A stretch of DNA of 48,205 bases from Blastococcus sp. KM273128 (GTDB lineage Bacteria; Actinomycetota; Actinomycetes; Mycobacteriales; Geodermatophilaceae): the NCBI RefSeq assembly GCF_021698975.1, contig NZ_SSXA01000022.1, positions 1-48,205 on the forward strand, written 5' to 3'. This document shows, piece by piece, positions 1-9,562 of the stretch. Position 1 is the first letter of the stretch. Each line of letters begins with the position of its first letter. The notes beneath the pieces are model-generated. The model made no database searches. It was not told the origin of the DNA and saw nothing but the letters and a program-made list of their open reading frames with translations. Made by a program: the position numbers and the translations under genes.

Positions 1-44
1 CAACACCTCGTCCCTCCCCGGCTCGGCTCGAGCCAGGGTCTCGG

Positions 45-93
45 GAGGGGGTCAGATTTCGAGCGTCGCGAGGGGGTCAGTTTTCAGGCGTCG
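45..93. repeat. Two direct repeats, 25-base period
   Basis: Two copies of a 24-base unit lie at 45-68 and 70-93; both contain GAGGGGGTCAG and end in GCGTCG. Short direct repeats of this GGGGTCAG type resemble the multiple terminal repeats of IS21-family elements, but no istA/istB genes are present, so this would be a stranded end. The resemblance is from memory and not tested. Confidence 0.5.
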
Positions 94-129
94 TCGACAT
101 GGCCGACCCTCGGCGATGGTCGCTGCGAG

Positions 130-375
130 CCGGCGTCATCGGCGCAGCTCACCGTGGATCGTCCGGTTGAAGCAGGCCTTGTCGGCCAACACCCGATGCG
201 ACCGAGTCGGTGGCTGATGGAGCCACCTGCCGCCTCTTCATTAGCGGGTCGAAGACCGCAAGTTGTGTCGCTGCTCGGCGGTGGTCGCCTGTACCAGCGG
301 TCGGCAGCCGCTATCGGCGCGCAGGTGGATCTTCGCGGTCAGCTCGCCGCGAGAGCGGCCGAGCTTGTCCCCGCC
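130..375 (-). pseudogene. Relic of an IS5-family (IS427-group) DDE transposase
   Basis: On the minus strand three conserved transposase pieces follow in the right order but in different frames. First comes GRSRGELTAKIHLRAD, about 292-375, the counterpart of the family motif GRSRGGLTTKIHL. Next is a segment reading VFDPLMKRRQV. Last is RVLADKACFNRTIHGEL, about 130-190, the counterpart of RVLADKAYSSRAIR. Frame changes and missing flanks show that it is non-functional. No matching inverted repeats or target duplication were found. It marks past insertion-element activity beside the start of the window. Confidence 0.7.
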
Positions 376-463
376 CGGCGCCGGGCGGCCGTCGCGGTCA
401 GGTGCTCTCGCTTCCCGCCCTTTCGGCGGTATGGCCTGTCCCGTAACCGGATGCTGCAAATAA

Positions 464-499
464 CAGTGGCCCGGTTCCCTTACGGGAACCGGGCCACTG
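464..499 (-). terminator. Rho-independent-type terminator for the Bax-inhibitor gene
   Basis: A perfect 16-base-pair stem (464-479 with 484-499) encloses a 4-base loop and begins 19 bases past the stop codon at 518-520. On the minus strand it is followed by TTATTT, a short U-run, as expected for an intrinsic terminator. Confidence 0.85.
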
Positions 500-517
500 C
501 CGCCTCGCGTCGACGCC

Positions 518-1369
518 CTACTCGTCCTGGAAGTAGGAGAGCAGGCGCAGAATCTCGATGTACAGCCAGACGACCGTGACCAGCAGGCCGAAGGCGACGT
601 ACCAGGCGAACTTCGCCGGAGCGCCGCGGCGGATGGCCTCGTCGGCCATGTCGAAGTCGAGCAGCAGCATGAAGGCCGCGATGCCGATCATCAGCAGGCT
701 GAAGCCGATCGCGACTGCACCGCCCGACCGCAGGCCCAGCGGGTCACCGGTGGTGAAGATGCCGACGATCCAGTTGGTGACCAGCAGCACCAGCGCACCG
801 ATGAGCGCCCCGACCACCCAACGGGTGAGCTTGGGGGTCACCCGGATGGCACCGGTCTTGTAGATGACCAGCATGCCGGCGAAGACACCGAAGGTGCCGA
901 TCACCGCCTGCATCACGATGCCGGGGTAGAGGTCGTTGAACGCCTCGCTGATCGCGCCCAGGGCGACGCCGTAGAGGCCGCCGTAGGCGAGGGTCGCGAC
1001 CGGGTTGGCGATCTGCTTGAACGCGATCACCAGGCCGAGCACCAGCGCGACGAGGACGGCCGGGATCGCCAGACCCCACGCCAGTTCCTGGGGCAGCACG
1101 GTCCAGGTGACGGCGGCGGAGAGGACGGTGACCAGGAAGGCCAGGCCGGTCTTCTGGACGACGTCGTCCATCGTCATGTAGCGGGTGGCCTCGCTCGTCC
1201 CGTACGGGGACGGCGCGGCGTACGGCTCCTGCTGGGGCGCGGGGGCGCCGTACTGCGGGGCCCCGTACTGGGGCGCGCCGTACTGGGGCTGGTTGCCCCA
1301 ACCGGCGTACTGCTGGCCGGGGCCCGCGTTGCCGAACCCACGGCTGAACGCCGGGTTCCTACTGGCCAT
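518..1369 (-). CDS. Bax inhibitor-1 (BI-1/YccA) family membrane protein
   Basis: A 283-residue protein with a soluble, Gln/Tyr/Pro-rich N-terminus of about 60 residues that contains three consecutive QYGAP repeats. Seven hydrophobic segments follow, and the protein ends in YIEILRLLSYFQDE. The segment order and the acidic turn LLDFDMADEAIRRG before the last helix match the actinobacterial BI-1-like family (Pfam BI-1-like, often annotated YccA/Bax inhibitor). Family members are thought to act as membrane channels or stress-related proteins; no substrate can be read from the sequence. The ATG at 1369 is chosen because GAGGAG lies six bases upstream; an ATG two codons earlier would sit directly on that site. 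It stands alone, is closed by the hairpin at 464-499, and is divergent from the aminotransferase gene. Confidence 0.9.
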   Translation of the reverse strand: MASRNPAFSRGFGNAGPGQQYAGWGNQPQYGAPQYGAPQYGAPAPQQEPYAAPSPYGTSEATRYMTMDDVVQKTGLAFLVTVLSAAVTWTVLPQELAWGLAIPAVLVALVLGLVIAFKQIANPVATLAYGGLYGVALGAISEAFNDLYPGIVMQAVIGTFGVFAGMLVIYKTGAIRVTPKLTRWVVGALIGALVLLVTNWIVGIFTTGDPLGLRSGGAVAIGFSLLMIGIAAFMLLLDFDMADEAIRRGAPAKFAWYVAFGLLVTVVWLYIEILRLLSYFQDE

Positions 1370-1637
1370 CGTCATCTCCTCGAGGTGACTCGTCGGTCGT
1401 GGAGCCTGATCGCGCACTCCACTCGGTCAGGTCAACGCCCGACACGCGCCTAGCGTTCCACAGCCGCGGGCAATCCGGATCACCCCCGCGGGTGCGAGCC
1501 GGATCCGATCCCGTCCCGGCCCCCGCCGGGGCGCTCGCCGGGCGGACGACGGCGGGCGTGCCCGATGCTGTCCGCACCGCGGCCGTCCGCTCCCAGCGGC
1601 ACCGGCCGGCCGACCGCGCCTGAACGGAGCACCCCCC

Positions 1638-2867
1638 GTGGCCCCAGACGCACCCGGCGCCGAGGCGCCGCCGGGCAACCCGTTCCTGCAGGTGACCCTG
1701 CCCGAGCTGCGCCGCCGCACCAGCACCAAGTGGCGCACCCACCCGGCCGACGTGCTGCCGCTGTGGGTGGCGGAGATGGACGTCCTCCTCGCCCCGCCGG
1801 TCCGGGAGGCGCTGCACCGCGCGGTCGAGACGGGCGACACCGGCTACCCCGCGGGGCAGGAGTACCCCGAGGCGGTGGCCGCCTTCGCCGCCGACCGGTG
1901 GGGCTGGACCGGCGTCGACCCGGCCCGCACGGCGCTGGTGCCCGACGTGATGACGGGCATCGTGGAGGTGCTCCGCCTCGTCACCGGCCCCGGCGACGTC
2001 GTGGTGGTGACCCCGCCGGTGTACGCGCCGTTCTTCGCCTTCGTCGAGCACGCGGGCCGCACGGTCGCGGAGGCGCCGCTGGACGCGCGCGGCCGGCTGG
2101 ACCTGGCGGCGCTGGAGGAGGCCTTCGCCGGCGCCCGCGCCCGCTGCGCCCACCCGGCGTTGTTGCTGTGCAACCCGCACAACCCGACCGGTGCGGTGCA
2201 CACCCGCGCGGAGCTGGAGGCCGTTGCCGCGCTGGCCCGGCGGCACGGGGTGCGCGTCGTCTCCGACGAGATCCACGCGCCGCTCGTCCTCCCCGGCGCC
2301 CGGTTCGTGCCGTACCTCGACGTCGCCGACGACGGCTTCGCGCTGCTGTCGGCGTCGAAGGCGTGGAACCTCGCCGGGCTCAAGGCGGCCGTGGTGGTCG
2401 CCGGCCCGGAGGCGGCCGACGACCTGGCGCGGATGCCCGAGGAGGTCGGCCACGGGCCCAGCCACCTCGGCGTCCTCGCGCACACCGCGGCGTTCCGCGA
2501 GGGCGGCGGCTGGCTGGACGCGCTGCTCGCCGCCCTGGACGGGAACCGGCGGCTCGTGCAGGAGCTCGTGGCCGAGCACCTGCCGGCGGCCGGGCTGCGC
2601 GCGCCGGAGGGGACCTACCTGGCCTGGCTGGACTGCCGCCCGCTGGACCTCCCGCCGGAGGAGGCCGGGAACGGCCTCGCCGTCGTCGGCGACCTCGACG
2701 GCCCGGCCCGGTTCTTCCTCGACCACGCCCGGGTCGCCCTCAGCTCGGGGCACGTCTTCGGCACCGGGGGCGCCGGGCACGTGCGGGTCAACCTGGCCAC
2801 CTCCCCCGCCGTGCTGACCGAGGCGGTGACGCGCATGGGGCGGGCGGTGGCGGCCCGGACCGGGTAG
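1638..2867 (+). CDS. PLP-dependent aminotransferase, MalY/PatB cystathionine beta-lyase family
   Basis: A 409-residue fold-type I PLP enzyme. It has the family opening [18 protein letters not shown], the NPHNPTG loop near residues 179-185, the cofactor-binding Asp in [10 protein letters not shown] near residue 210, and the Schiff-base lysine in SASKAWNL (K241). MalY/PatB proteins cleave cystathionine and related C-S bonds, giving homocysteine or thiol plus pyruvate and ammonia; some act mainly as regulators or on other beta-substituted amino acids, so the exact substrate is open. The GTG at 1638 follows a GGAG at 9-base spacing. The gene is monocistronic and convergent with the tRNA gene just downstream. 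Length and all catalytic elements look complete. Confidence 0.9.
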   Translation: MAPDAPGAEAPPGNPFLQVTLPELRRRTSTKWRTHPADVLPLWVAEMDVLLAPPVREALHRAVETGDTGYPAGQEYPEAVAAFAADRWGWTGVDPARTALVPDVMTGIVEVLRLVTGPGDVVVVTPPVYAPFFAFVEHAGRTVAEAPLDARGRLDLAALEEAFAGARARCAHPALLLCNPHNPTGAVHTRAELEAVAALARRHGVRVVSDEIHAPLVLPGARFVPYLDVADDGFALLSASKAWNLAGLKAAVVVAGPEAADDLARMPEEVGHGPSHLGVLAHTAAFREGGGWLDALLAALDGNRRLVQELVAEHLPAAGLRAPEGTYLAWLDCRPLDLPPEEAGNGLAVVGDLDGPARFFLDHARVALSSGHVFGTGGAGHVRVNLATSPAVLTEAVTRMGRAVAARTG

Positions 2868-2878
2868 GCCGGGGGCCG

Positions 2879-2952
2879 TGCCCCCGGTCGGGTTCGAACC
2901 GACACTGGAACCCTTTTAAGGGGCCTGCCTCTGCCAGTTGGGCTACGGGGGC
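2879..2952 (-). tRNA. tRNA with anticodon UAA (Leu by codon), atypical short variable arm
   Basis: A 74-base cloverleaf on the minus strand. The acceptor stem GCCCCCG/CGGGGGC is perfect, with discriminator A and no encoded CCA. The D-arm contains GG, and the anticodon loop reads CUUAAAA on a stem with two G-U pairs. The variable region is only 5 bases, and the T-arm GUCGG-UUCGAAC-CCGAC is perfect. Anticodon UAA would read the rare leucine codon UUA. Bacterial tRNA-Leu normally has a long class II variable arm, which is absent here, so the identity is uncertain. The tRNA fold is clear; the amino acid is not. Confidence 0.75.
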
Positions 2953-2994
2953 GCGGGTGGCACGGTAGCGGGCCGGGCCCGCCGCGGCCGCCGG

Positions 2995-3756
2995 TCAGCC
3001 GGCGGCGAGCTCGGTCGCCCGGGTCCGGACGGCGTCCAGCATCGGCTCGGTGAGCTTGCCGGTGAAGGTGTTCTGCTGGCTGACGTGGTAGCTGCCCAGG
3101 AGGGTGAGCGGGCCGCGCGGGCCGCTCAGCGCCACCTCGACGCCGTGCCCGAACACCGGCCGCGGGCGGGGCACCGCGTACCCGGCGGCGGCGAGCACCG
3201 GCCACAGCGCGGTCCAGCCGAACCCGCCCAGCACCACGACCACCCGCAGCCGCGGCAGCAGTTCGAGCTCACGGGCCAGCCAGGGCGAGCAGGTGTCCCG
3301 CTCCTCGGGGGTGGGCGCGTTGGCCGGCGGGGCGCAGCGCACCGCGGCGGCCACCCGCACGTCGGTGAGCTCCAGCCCGTCACCGATGTGCGTCGACGTC
3401 GGCTGGTTGGCCAGGCCCGCACGCCACAGGGCGGCGAAGATCCAGTCACCGCTGCGGTCGCCGGTGAACACCCGGCCGGTGCGGTTCCCGCCGTGCGCGG
3501 CCGGGGCCAGCCCGACGACGGCGATCCGCGCGTCGGCCGGACCGAGCCCAGGCACCGGCCGGCCCCAGTACTCCTGGTCGCGGAACGAGGCGCGCTTGAC
3601 GCGGGCCACCTCCTCCCGCCACGCGACCAGGCGCGGGCAGGCGTAGCAGCCGGAGATGCGGTCGTCGAGGACGGACAGCTCGCGGGTGGCCCGGGCGCTG
3701 CGCACGACCCCCGCGGGGGTACGGGTGACGGGGAACCCGCCGTCCGGTGAGGTCAT
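2995..3756 (-). CDS. udgB: Family 5 uracil-DNA glycosylase (UdgB type)
   Basis: A 253-residue base-excision repair enzyme that removes uracil, and in this family also hypoxanthine and other lesions, from DNA. Cysteines for a 4Fe-4S cluster are visible in GCYACPRL near the N-terminus, in AAVRCAPP, and in ERDTCSPW. Motif A is [14 protein letters not shown], the hallmark of family 5, which lacks the classical catalytic Asp/Asn. Motif B is [13 protein letters not shown] near the C-terminus. The ATG at 3756 starts MTSPDGG; the ribosome site is weak. It lies 62 bases downstream of ppx on the same strand and may be the last gene of that operon. The reading frame stays open upstream, but that part is antisense-like sequence over ppx. 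Confidence 0.9.
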   Translation of the reverse strand: MTSPDGGFPVTRTPAGVVRSARATRELSVLDDRISGCYACPRLVAWREEVARVKRASFRDQEYWGRPVPGLGPADARIAVVGLAPAAHGGNRTGRVFTGDRSGDWIFAALWRAGLANQPTSTHIGDGLELTDVRVAAAVRCAPPANAPTPEERDTCSPWLARELELLPRLRVVVVLGGFGWTALWPVLAAAGYAVPRPRPVFGHGVEVALSGPRGPLTLLGSYHVSQQNTFTGKLTEPMLDAVRTRATELAAG

Positions 3757-3818
3757 GGAACGGCCCCGGTGCAGGGACCCGCGGCGAGCGTGCGAGTCGT
3801 GGGGGGCACCGGGGTCCT

Positions 3819-4766
3819 TCAACGGGCGAGGCGCAGGGCGATGCCGTCGAGGATGTCGTGCTCGCTCACGGTGACCTCGGCCAGCGCGAACTCGTCCATG
3901 AGCACCCGCAGGATGAGCGCTCCGGCGCCGATCACGTCCACCCGCCCCGGGTGCATGACCGGTTCGGCGGCGCGGCGCTCCCGGGTGGCGGCGAGCAGCC
4001 CCGCCGAGACGCGCCGGACGTCGGCCACCGGGATGCGCGAGCCGTGGATCGCCACCGAGTCGTAGGCGGGCAGGCCCAGCGCCAGCGCGGCCACGGTGGT
4101 CACCGAGCCGGCCAGCCCCACCAGGCTCGCCGCCTTGCCCACCGGCACCTCGGCGGCGACCTGCGCCAGCACGGCGCGGATGTCCCGCTCGGTGCGCGCC
4201 ACCTGCTCGGCCGTGGGCGGGTCGTCGTGCAGGTGCCGCTCGGTGAGGCGCACGCAGCCGATGTCGACCGAGCGCGCCGCCAGCACGCCGTCGTCGTCCC
4301 CGAGCACGAACTCGGTGGAGCCGCCGCCGATGTCGACGACCAGCCAGGGAGCCGCCGCCGGCGCCAGGCCGTGGAAGGCGGCCGCTGCCGCCAGCGATCC
4401 GGTCGCGCCGAGGAAGGAGAGCTCCGCCTCCTCCCGGCCGGTCACGACGTCGGCGGTGCGGCCCAGCGTCGCCTGCACCATCGACTCGAAGTCGGCGCGG
4501 TTGGCCGCGTCCCGGGTGGCGCTGGTGGCGACCATCCGGACGTCGGTGGCGCCCAGCTCCCGGGCCTGCGCGGCGTATTCGGCGAGCACCACGCGGGTGC
4601 GCTCGATCGCCTCGGGCGCCAGCCGGCCGGTGGCGTCGACGCCCTGGCCGAGCCGCACGACCTCCATCCGGCGCAGCAGGTCGGTGTGCCCGCCCTTCGG
4701 CGGGACGTCGGCGACGAGCAGGCGAATGGAGTTGGTGCCGCAATCGATGGCGGCCACCCGCGTCAC
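3819..4766 (-). CDS. ppx: Ppx/GppA-family exopolyphosphatase
   Basis: A 315-residue member of the ASKHA sugar-kinase/Hsp70 fold. The first phosphate loop is [16 protein letters not shown] at the N-terminus. The second nucleotide/phosphate motif is [11 protein letters not shown], and GLAGSVTT gives the third glycine-rich loop. Such enzymes shorten inorganic polyphosphate, or hydrolyse pppGpp to ppGpp; in mycobacteria both Ppx1 and Ppx2 are of this short type without the C-terminal HD domain. The GTG at 4766 overlaps the DUF501 stop in a GTGA, implying coupled translation. The order eno-ftsB-DUF501-ppx is standard in actinobacteria. Confidence 0.92.
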   Translation of the reverse strand: MTRVAAIDCGTNSIRLLVADVPPKGGHTDLLRRMEVVRLGQGVDATGRLAPEAIERTRVVLAEYAAQARELGATDVRMVATSATRDAANRADFESMVQATLGRTADVVTGREEAELSFLGATGSLAAAAAFHGLAPAAAPWLVVDIGGGSTEFVLGDDDGVLAARSVDIGCVRLTERHLHDDPPTAEQVARTERDIRAVLAQVAAEVPVGKAASLVGLAGSVTTVAALALGLPAYDSVAIHGSRIPVADVRRVSAGLLAATRERRAAEPVMHPGRVDVIGAGALILRVLMDEFALAEVTVSEHDILDGIALRLAR

Positions 4767-5263
4767 GCGCCGTCCCCCGGCTGCGCGCAGGGACCCTTCG
4801 CCCACCACTCCCCCATCTCGGCGACCGCGCGGTCGCCGATCGGGTTGACGCCGGGGCCCGCGGCGAGCGCGTGGCCGGCCAGCGCGTGCAGGCACTTCAC
4901 CCGGTCGGGCATGCCGCCGGCGGTGTTGCGGGTGGGCAGCACGTCCCTGGCGTCGCGCTCGGCGAGGTAGGCCTCGTGCGCTGCGCGGTAGCCGGCCGCG
5001 AGCTGGGGGTCGGTGCCCAGCTCCTCCTGCCACTCCCGCATCCGGCCGGTCGACTCCAGCCGGCTGGCGGCGGCCGAGGCCCGCGGGCAGGTCAGGTAGT
5101 ACAGCGTCGGGAACGGGGTGCCGTCCTCCAGCCGCGGCGAGGTCTCGACGACGTCCGGCTGGCCGCAGGGGCACCGGTGCGCGACCCCGGCCAGCGCCCG
5201 CGGCGGGCGGCCGAGCTGCCGGGCGACGACCTCCCGGTCCTCGGGGGTCACCGGTCCGCTCAT
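4763..5263 (-). CDS. DUF501 domain protein
   Basis: A 166-residue cytoplasmic protein of unknown function, conserved in actinobacteria between ftsB and ppx. Visible features are a cysteine pair in HRCPCGQP, then [10 protein letters not shown], and [22 protein letters not shown], the most characteristic DUF501 stretch, ending in a tryptophan-containing tail. The conserved cysteines (CPC, TCP, KCLH, GPC) suggest metal or redox chemistry, but that is inference. It overlaps ftsB upstream in an ATGA and ppx downstream in a GTGA, so the three genes are probably translated together. Confidence 0.88.
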   Translation of the reverse strand: MSGPVTPEDREVVARQLGRPPRALAGVAHRCPCGQPDVVETSPRLEDGTPFPTLYYLTCPRASAAASRLESTGRMREWQEELGTDPQLAAGYRAAHEAYLAERDARDVLPTRNTAGGMPDRVKCLHALAGHALAAGPGVNPIGDRAVAEMGEWWAKGPCAQPGDGA

Positions 5264-5838
5264 CCGGCCGCCTCCTCGTCGCCGTCGGCCTCGGCCAGCG
5301 ATCGCATCAGCCCCTCGTACCAGGGCAGCGGCCCCGGGTCGACGGCGGCCGCGGCCAGCGTGCCGGCGTCGCCCTCCACCGCCTCGCCGTCGACGACGAG
5401 CACCAGCCGGTCACCGGGCAGCACGTAGGACAACCGCTCGCGCGCCTGCCGCTGCGCGTACACCGGGTCGGCCTGCAGCTCCAGCTGCCCCTGCAGCGCG
5501 GCGACCCGCTCGTCGAGCTGCCGGCCCTCCGCGGCGAGCCGGGTCAGCTCGGCCTGACCGGCCAGGTACTGCCGGATCGGCCCGGCCAGGGTGAGCGCGA
5601 GCAGCAGCACCAGCCCGACCAGCACCACGGCGCGGCCGGTGAACAGCGGCCGGCGGCGCGCCGCGGTCCCGGCGGCCGGCCGGCGCTCCGGGCGGCGGTT
5701 GGGCCGGCGCTGCGCGGGGCGGTTGGACGCCCCGGGGCGCAGCCCGGTGCGGACCGGCCGCGAGTGGTGCACGCGCGGTACCCGGCCGGTCGCCCGCCGC
5801 CCCTCGCTGCCGCCCCGCCGGCCGCGGACGCTGCTCAT
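5260..5838 (-). CDS. ftsB: FtsB/DivIC septum formation initiator
   Basis: A 192-residue bitopic division protein. The first 65 residues are very basic (Arg/Pro-rich, cytoplasmic). One transmembrane helix follows, about residues 68-90 (RAVVLVGLVLLLALTLAG), then a coiled coil with AELTRLAAEGRQLDERVAAL. The Pfam DivIC signature follows in DPVYAQRQARERLSYVLPGD. FtsB works with FtsL and FtsQ to activate septal peptidoglycan synthesis. The long basic N-terminus is typical of actinobacteria. It starts 10 bases after the eno stop and ends in an ATGA overlap with DUF501. Confidence 0.9.
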   Translation of the reverse strand: MSSVRGRRGGSEGRRATGRVPRVHHSRPVRTGLRPGASNRPAQRRPNRRPERRPAAGTAARRRPLFTGRAVVLVGLVLLLALTLAGPIRQYLAGQAELTRLAAEGRQLDERVAALQGQLELQADPVYAQRQARERLSYVLPGDRLVLVVDGEAVEGDAGTLAAAAVDPGPLPWYEGLMRSLAEADGDEEAAG

Positions 5839-5848
5839 CGCCCCCCGC

Positions 5849-7135
<1,287 letters not shown>

Positions 7136-7187
7136 CTAACCAGCCCGGACGCCCGGTGCGGCGCTCCCCCGGCCGCGTCCGGCCCGA

Positions 7188-8465
7188 TCAGGGTGCGGGC
7201 CGGTGCTCCGCGGTCCCCGCGTCGGCGGCCGACCGGTCGTGGCGGGCGCGCTCGGCCTGGTCCTCCTCGCTCGGGCCGGTGAACGCCTGCGACCGGCGGC
7301 GCGCCTCCAGGCTGCCGGTGAACAGCCCCTCGTTCGTGGCCGGCGCCCGGTCGGCCGGGCGCGGCGGGCGCGGTGCGGTGCGCGGGTCGGGAGCCGGCCG
7401 CGGCCCCTTCCGGCCGGCCGTCTCGTAGCCGGGCGCCCCCTCGTTGCGGACCCGGGGCAGCGCGTGCGGCGCCTCCCGCTGCAGCCAGCCGACCAGCCCC
7501 TCCCGCACGGCGCAGCGCAGGTCCCACAGCGTGCCGGCGTCCTGCGCGCTGACCAGCACCCGCACCCGCACCAGCGAGCCGACGGCGTCGGTGACCTGCA
7601 GGACCTTGACCCGCTCGTCCCAGTTCTCGTCCCCGGTCAGCAGGCGGTCGAGCTCCTCGCGCATCCGGTCGAACGGCGTGGTCCAGTCCACGTCGAGCTC
7701 GACCGCGCCGAGGACGGCGGACTCCTTGCGGGTCCAGTTCTGGAACGGGGTCGTGGTGAAGTAGGTCGAGGGCAGCACCAGGCGCCGGTCGTCCCACAGG
7801 TGCACGACGACGTAGGTGAGGGTGATCTCCTCGATCCGCCCCCACTCCTCCTCGACGACGACGACGTCGTCCACCCGGATCGCGTCGGTGAACGCCAGCT
7901 GCAGGCCGGCGAAGACGTTGGCCAGCGAGGTCTGCGCGGCCAGGCCGGCGACGATGGAGATGACGCCGGCGCTGGCCAGGATGCTGGCCCCGGCGGCGCG
8001 GGCGCCGGGGAAGGTCAGCAGCATCGCGGCCAGGGTGAGCACGGCGACGAGGACGACGGCCAGCCGGCGCAGCAGGGAGATCTGGGTGCGCACCCGGCGG
8101 GCGTGCCGGTTGTCCGCGACGTCGACGTCGTAGCGGGCCAGCCAGACGTCGGCCGCGACGAAGACGGCCACGGCGACCAGCCAGCCGATCGTCGCGATCA
8201 CCGCCAGGACGAGCACGTGGACGACGACCTCGGTCCAGTCCCCCAGGTCGTCGGCCGCCTCGAGCACGACGGTCAGCGCCACCAGCACCAGCAGCGCGCG
8301 CAGCGGGGCGCGGCCGCGGCGGGAGAGGTCGGCGGTCACCGGGGAGCCGCGGCCCACCCGGCGGACGACGACGCCGATCAGGACGCCGAGCAGCCAGGCG
8401 GCCAGGGCGGCACCGAGGAGCACCAGGGCGACCGCCCAGGGCTCCGAGGGGATCAGGCCGGACAC
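7188..8465 (-). CDS. MscS-family mechanosensitive ion channel
   Basis: A 425-residue membrane protein. Three to four N-terminal helices lead into the pore helix and beta-domain: ASAGVISIVAGLAAQTSLAN, then FTDAIRVDDVVVVEEEWGRI and LPSTYFTTTPFQNWTR, all MscS hallmarks. The C-terminal roughly 85 residues are a charged, Arg/Pro-rich tail beyond the usual alpha/beta domain. It should open under hypo-osmotic membrane tension and release small solutes. The GTG at 8465 is the first in-frame conventional start, but the frame stays open upstream for at least 25 codons without ATG, GTG or TTG, and the ribosome site is poor, so the start is uncertain. Confidence 0.88.
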   Translation of the reverse strand: MSGLIPSEPWAVALVLLGAALAAWLLGVLIGVVVRRVGRGSPVTADLSRRGRAPLRALLVLVALTVVLEAADDLGDWTEVVVHVLVLAVIATIGWLVAVAVFVAADVWLARYDVDVADNRHARRVRTQISLLRRLAVVLVAVLTLAAMLLTFPGARAAGASILASAGVISIVAGLAAQTSLANVFAGLQLAFTDAIRVDDVVVVEEEWGRIEEITLTYVVVHLWDDRRLVLPSTYFTTTPFQNWTRKESAVLGAVELDVDWTTPFDRMREELDRLLTGDENWDERVKVLQVTDAVGSLVRVRVLVSAQDAGTLWDLRCAVREGLVGWLQREAPHALPRVRNEGAPGYETAGRKGPRPAPDPRTAPRPPRPADRAPATNEGLFTGSLEARRRSQAFTGPSEEDQAERARHDRSAADAGTAEHRPAP

Positions 8466-8598
8466 ACCCTCGACGGCCTCGTCGGGCCCGACCGGGTCGG
8501 TCGCGGGGGCGGACAGCGTGGCGGGCAGCGGACCGGCTCCTCTCCGGGATCAGCGCGGGTGGACCGGGTTCCCACGCTAGTGAGCCGCGGCGCCACCG

Positions 8599-9531
8599 TC
8601 AGGCCGAGGTCCCCCGGTCGGGTCGGTCCGCCGCGGCGGCGTCCAGCTCCCCGGCGTAGCGGCGCACCGCCTCCCGGAGCGCGTCCTCCACGTCCCACCC
8701 GCGGGCCTCCGCGGCGGCGACGACGGCCAGCAGCCGCTCGCCGAGCGCCTCGGGGCTCGCGTCGGCAAGCTCCGCCGGCTCCGGCGTGGGCAGCCCGGCC
8801 CGGCCGGCCCGGCGCACCAGGGCCGCACCCCACGAGGCCGCGGGCTGCGACCGGGAGACCCCCTCCGTGGGCGAGCGGCGCTGCTTCTCCGCCTTCTTGA
8901 TCTCCTCCCACCCGGCTTCGACCTGAGCCACGTCACGCGGCCCGGCGTCCCCGAACACGTGCGGGTGCCGGCGGACCAGCTTGTCGACCAGGTCGCCGGC
9001 GACGTCGTCGACGTCGAAGCCGCGCGCGGCGTCCTCCTGCGCGACCCGGGCGTGGAAGACCACCTGGAGCAGCACGTCGCCGAGCTCCTCCCGCATGGCC
9101 GTGCGGTCGTCGTCGACGATCGCGTCGTAGGCCTCGTGCGCCTCCTCCAGCAGGTAGCCCCGCAGCGAGGCGTGGGTCTGCTCGGCGTCCCAGGGGCAGC
9201 CGCCGGGCGAGCGGAGCCGGTCCATGACCCGGACGACGTCGAGCAGCCGCGCACCGGGCGGCTCCGGCGCCCCGGCCACCGCGGGGACCCCGGGCAGGGC
9301 GGCGGCCTCGTCGGGCGATGCCAGGCAGACGACGTCGTCCGCCCGCGCGGTGACGGCTGCCGCGTCGGGCAGCTCCTCGACCGCGACGCCGGCGGAACGC
9401 AGCATCGCCGCCTCCGCCCCGGCACCGGGCAGCGCGACGACCGACCGGGGGCCGCTCACCGCCCGCCAGCCGTCGGCCCCCAGCAGCGCGGGGAGCCGGG
9501 GGCTGACGGTGACGAGGAGGGCGGCGGGCAC
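8599..9531 (-). CDS. mazG: Nucleoside triphosphate pyrophosphohydrolase MazG
   Basis: A 310-residue protein. Residues about 1-90 form an N-terminal domain seen in actinobacterial MazG. The MazG domain starts at VMDRLRSPGGCPWDAEQTHA. Its metal site is the acidic set in LLEEAHEAYDAI and REELGDVLLQVVFHARVA; HPHVFGD and GWEEIKKAEK complete the family pattern. MazG hydrolyses (d)NTPs to monophosphates and helps remove damaged nucleotides such as oxidised dCTP in mycobacteria. The GTG at 9531 gives VPAALLVTVSPRLP; the frame is open further upstream, but that part only shadows the next gene. It lies 31 bases after the SurA-like gene in the mfd-lipoprotein-mazG order. Confidence 0.93.
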   Translation of the reverse strand: MPAALLVTVSPRLPALLGADGWRAVSGPRSVVALPGAGAEAAMLRSAGVAVEELPDAAAVTARADDVVCLASPDEAAALPGVPAVAGAPEPPGARLLDVVRVMDRLRSPGGCPWDAEQTHASLRGYLLEEAHEAYDAIVDDDRTAMREELGDVLLQVVFHARVAQEDAARGFDVDDVAGDLVDKLVRRHPHVFGDAGPRDVAQVEAGWEEIKKAEKQRRSPTEGVSRSQPAASWGAALVRRAGRAGLPTPEPAELADASPEALGERLLAVVAAAEARGWDVEDALREAVRRYAGELDAAAADRPDRGTSA

Positions 9532-9562
9532 CCGCCCAGTCTCCGGGAGGTGGCGCCGGGGG

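Noticed and set aside
154..579. Plus-strand frame at the window start
   Set aside because: Arg/Ala-rich shadow of the transposase relic and the terminator; no domain or ribosome site.
2879..2952. tRNA as attachment site of a genomic island
   Set aside because: No integrase and no second copy of the tRNA 3' end was noticed in the window; the EPS block begins 11 kb away.
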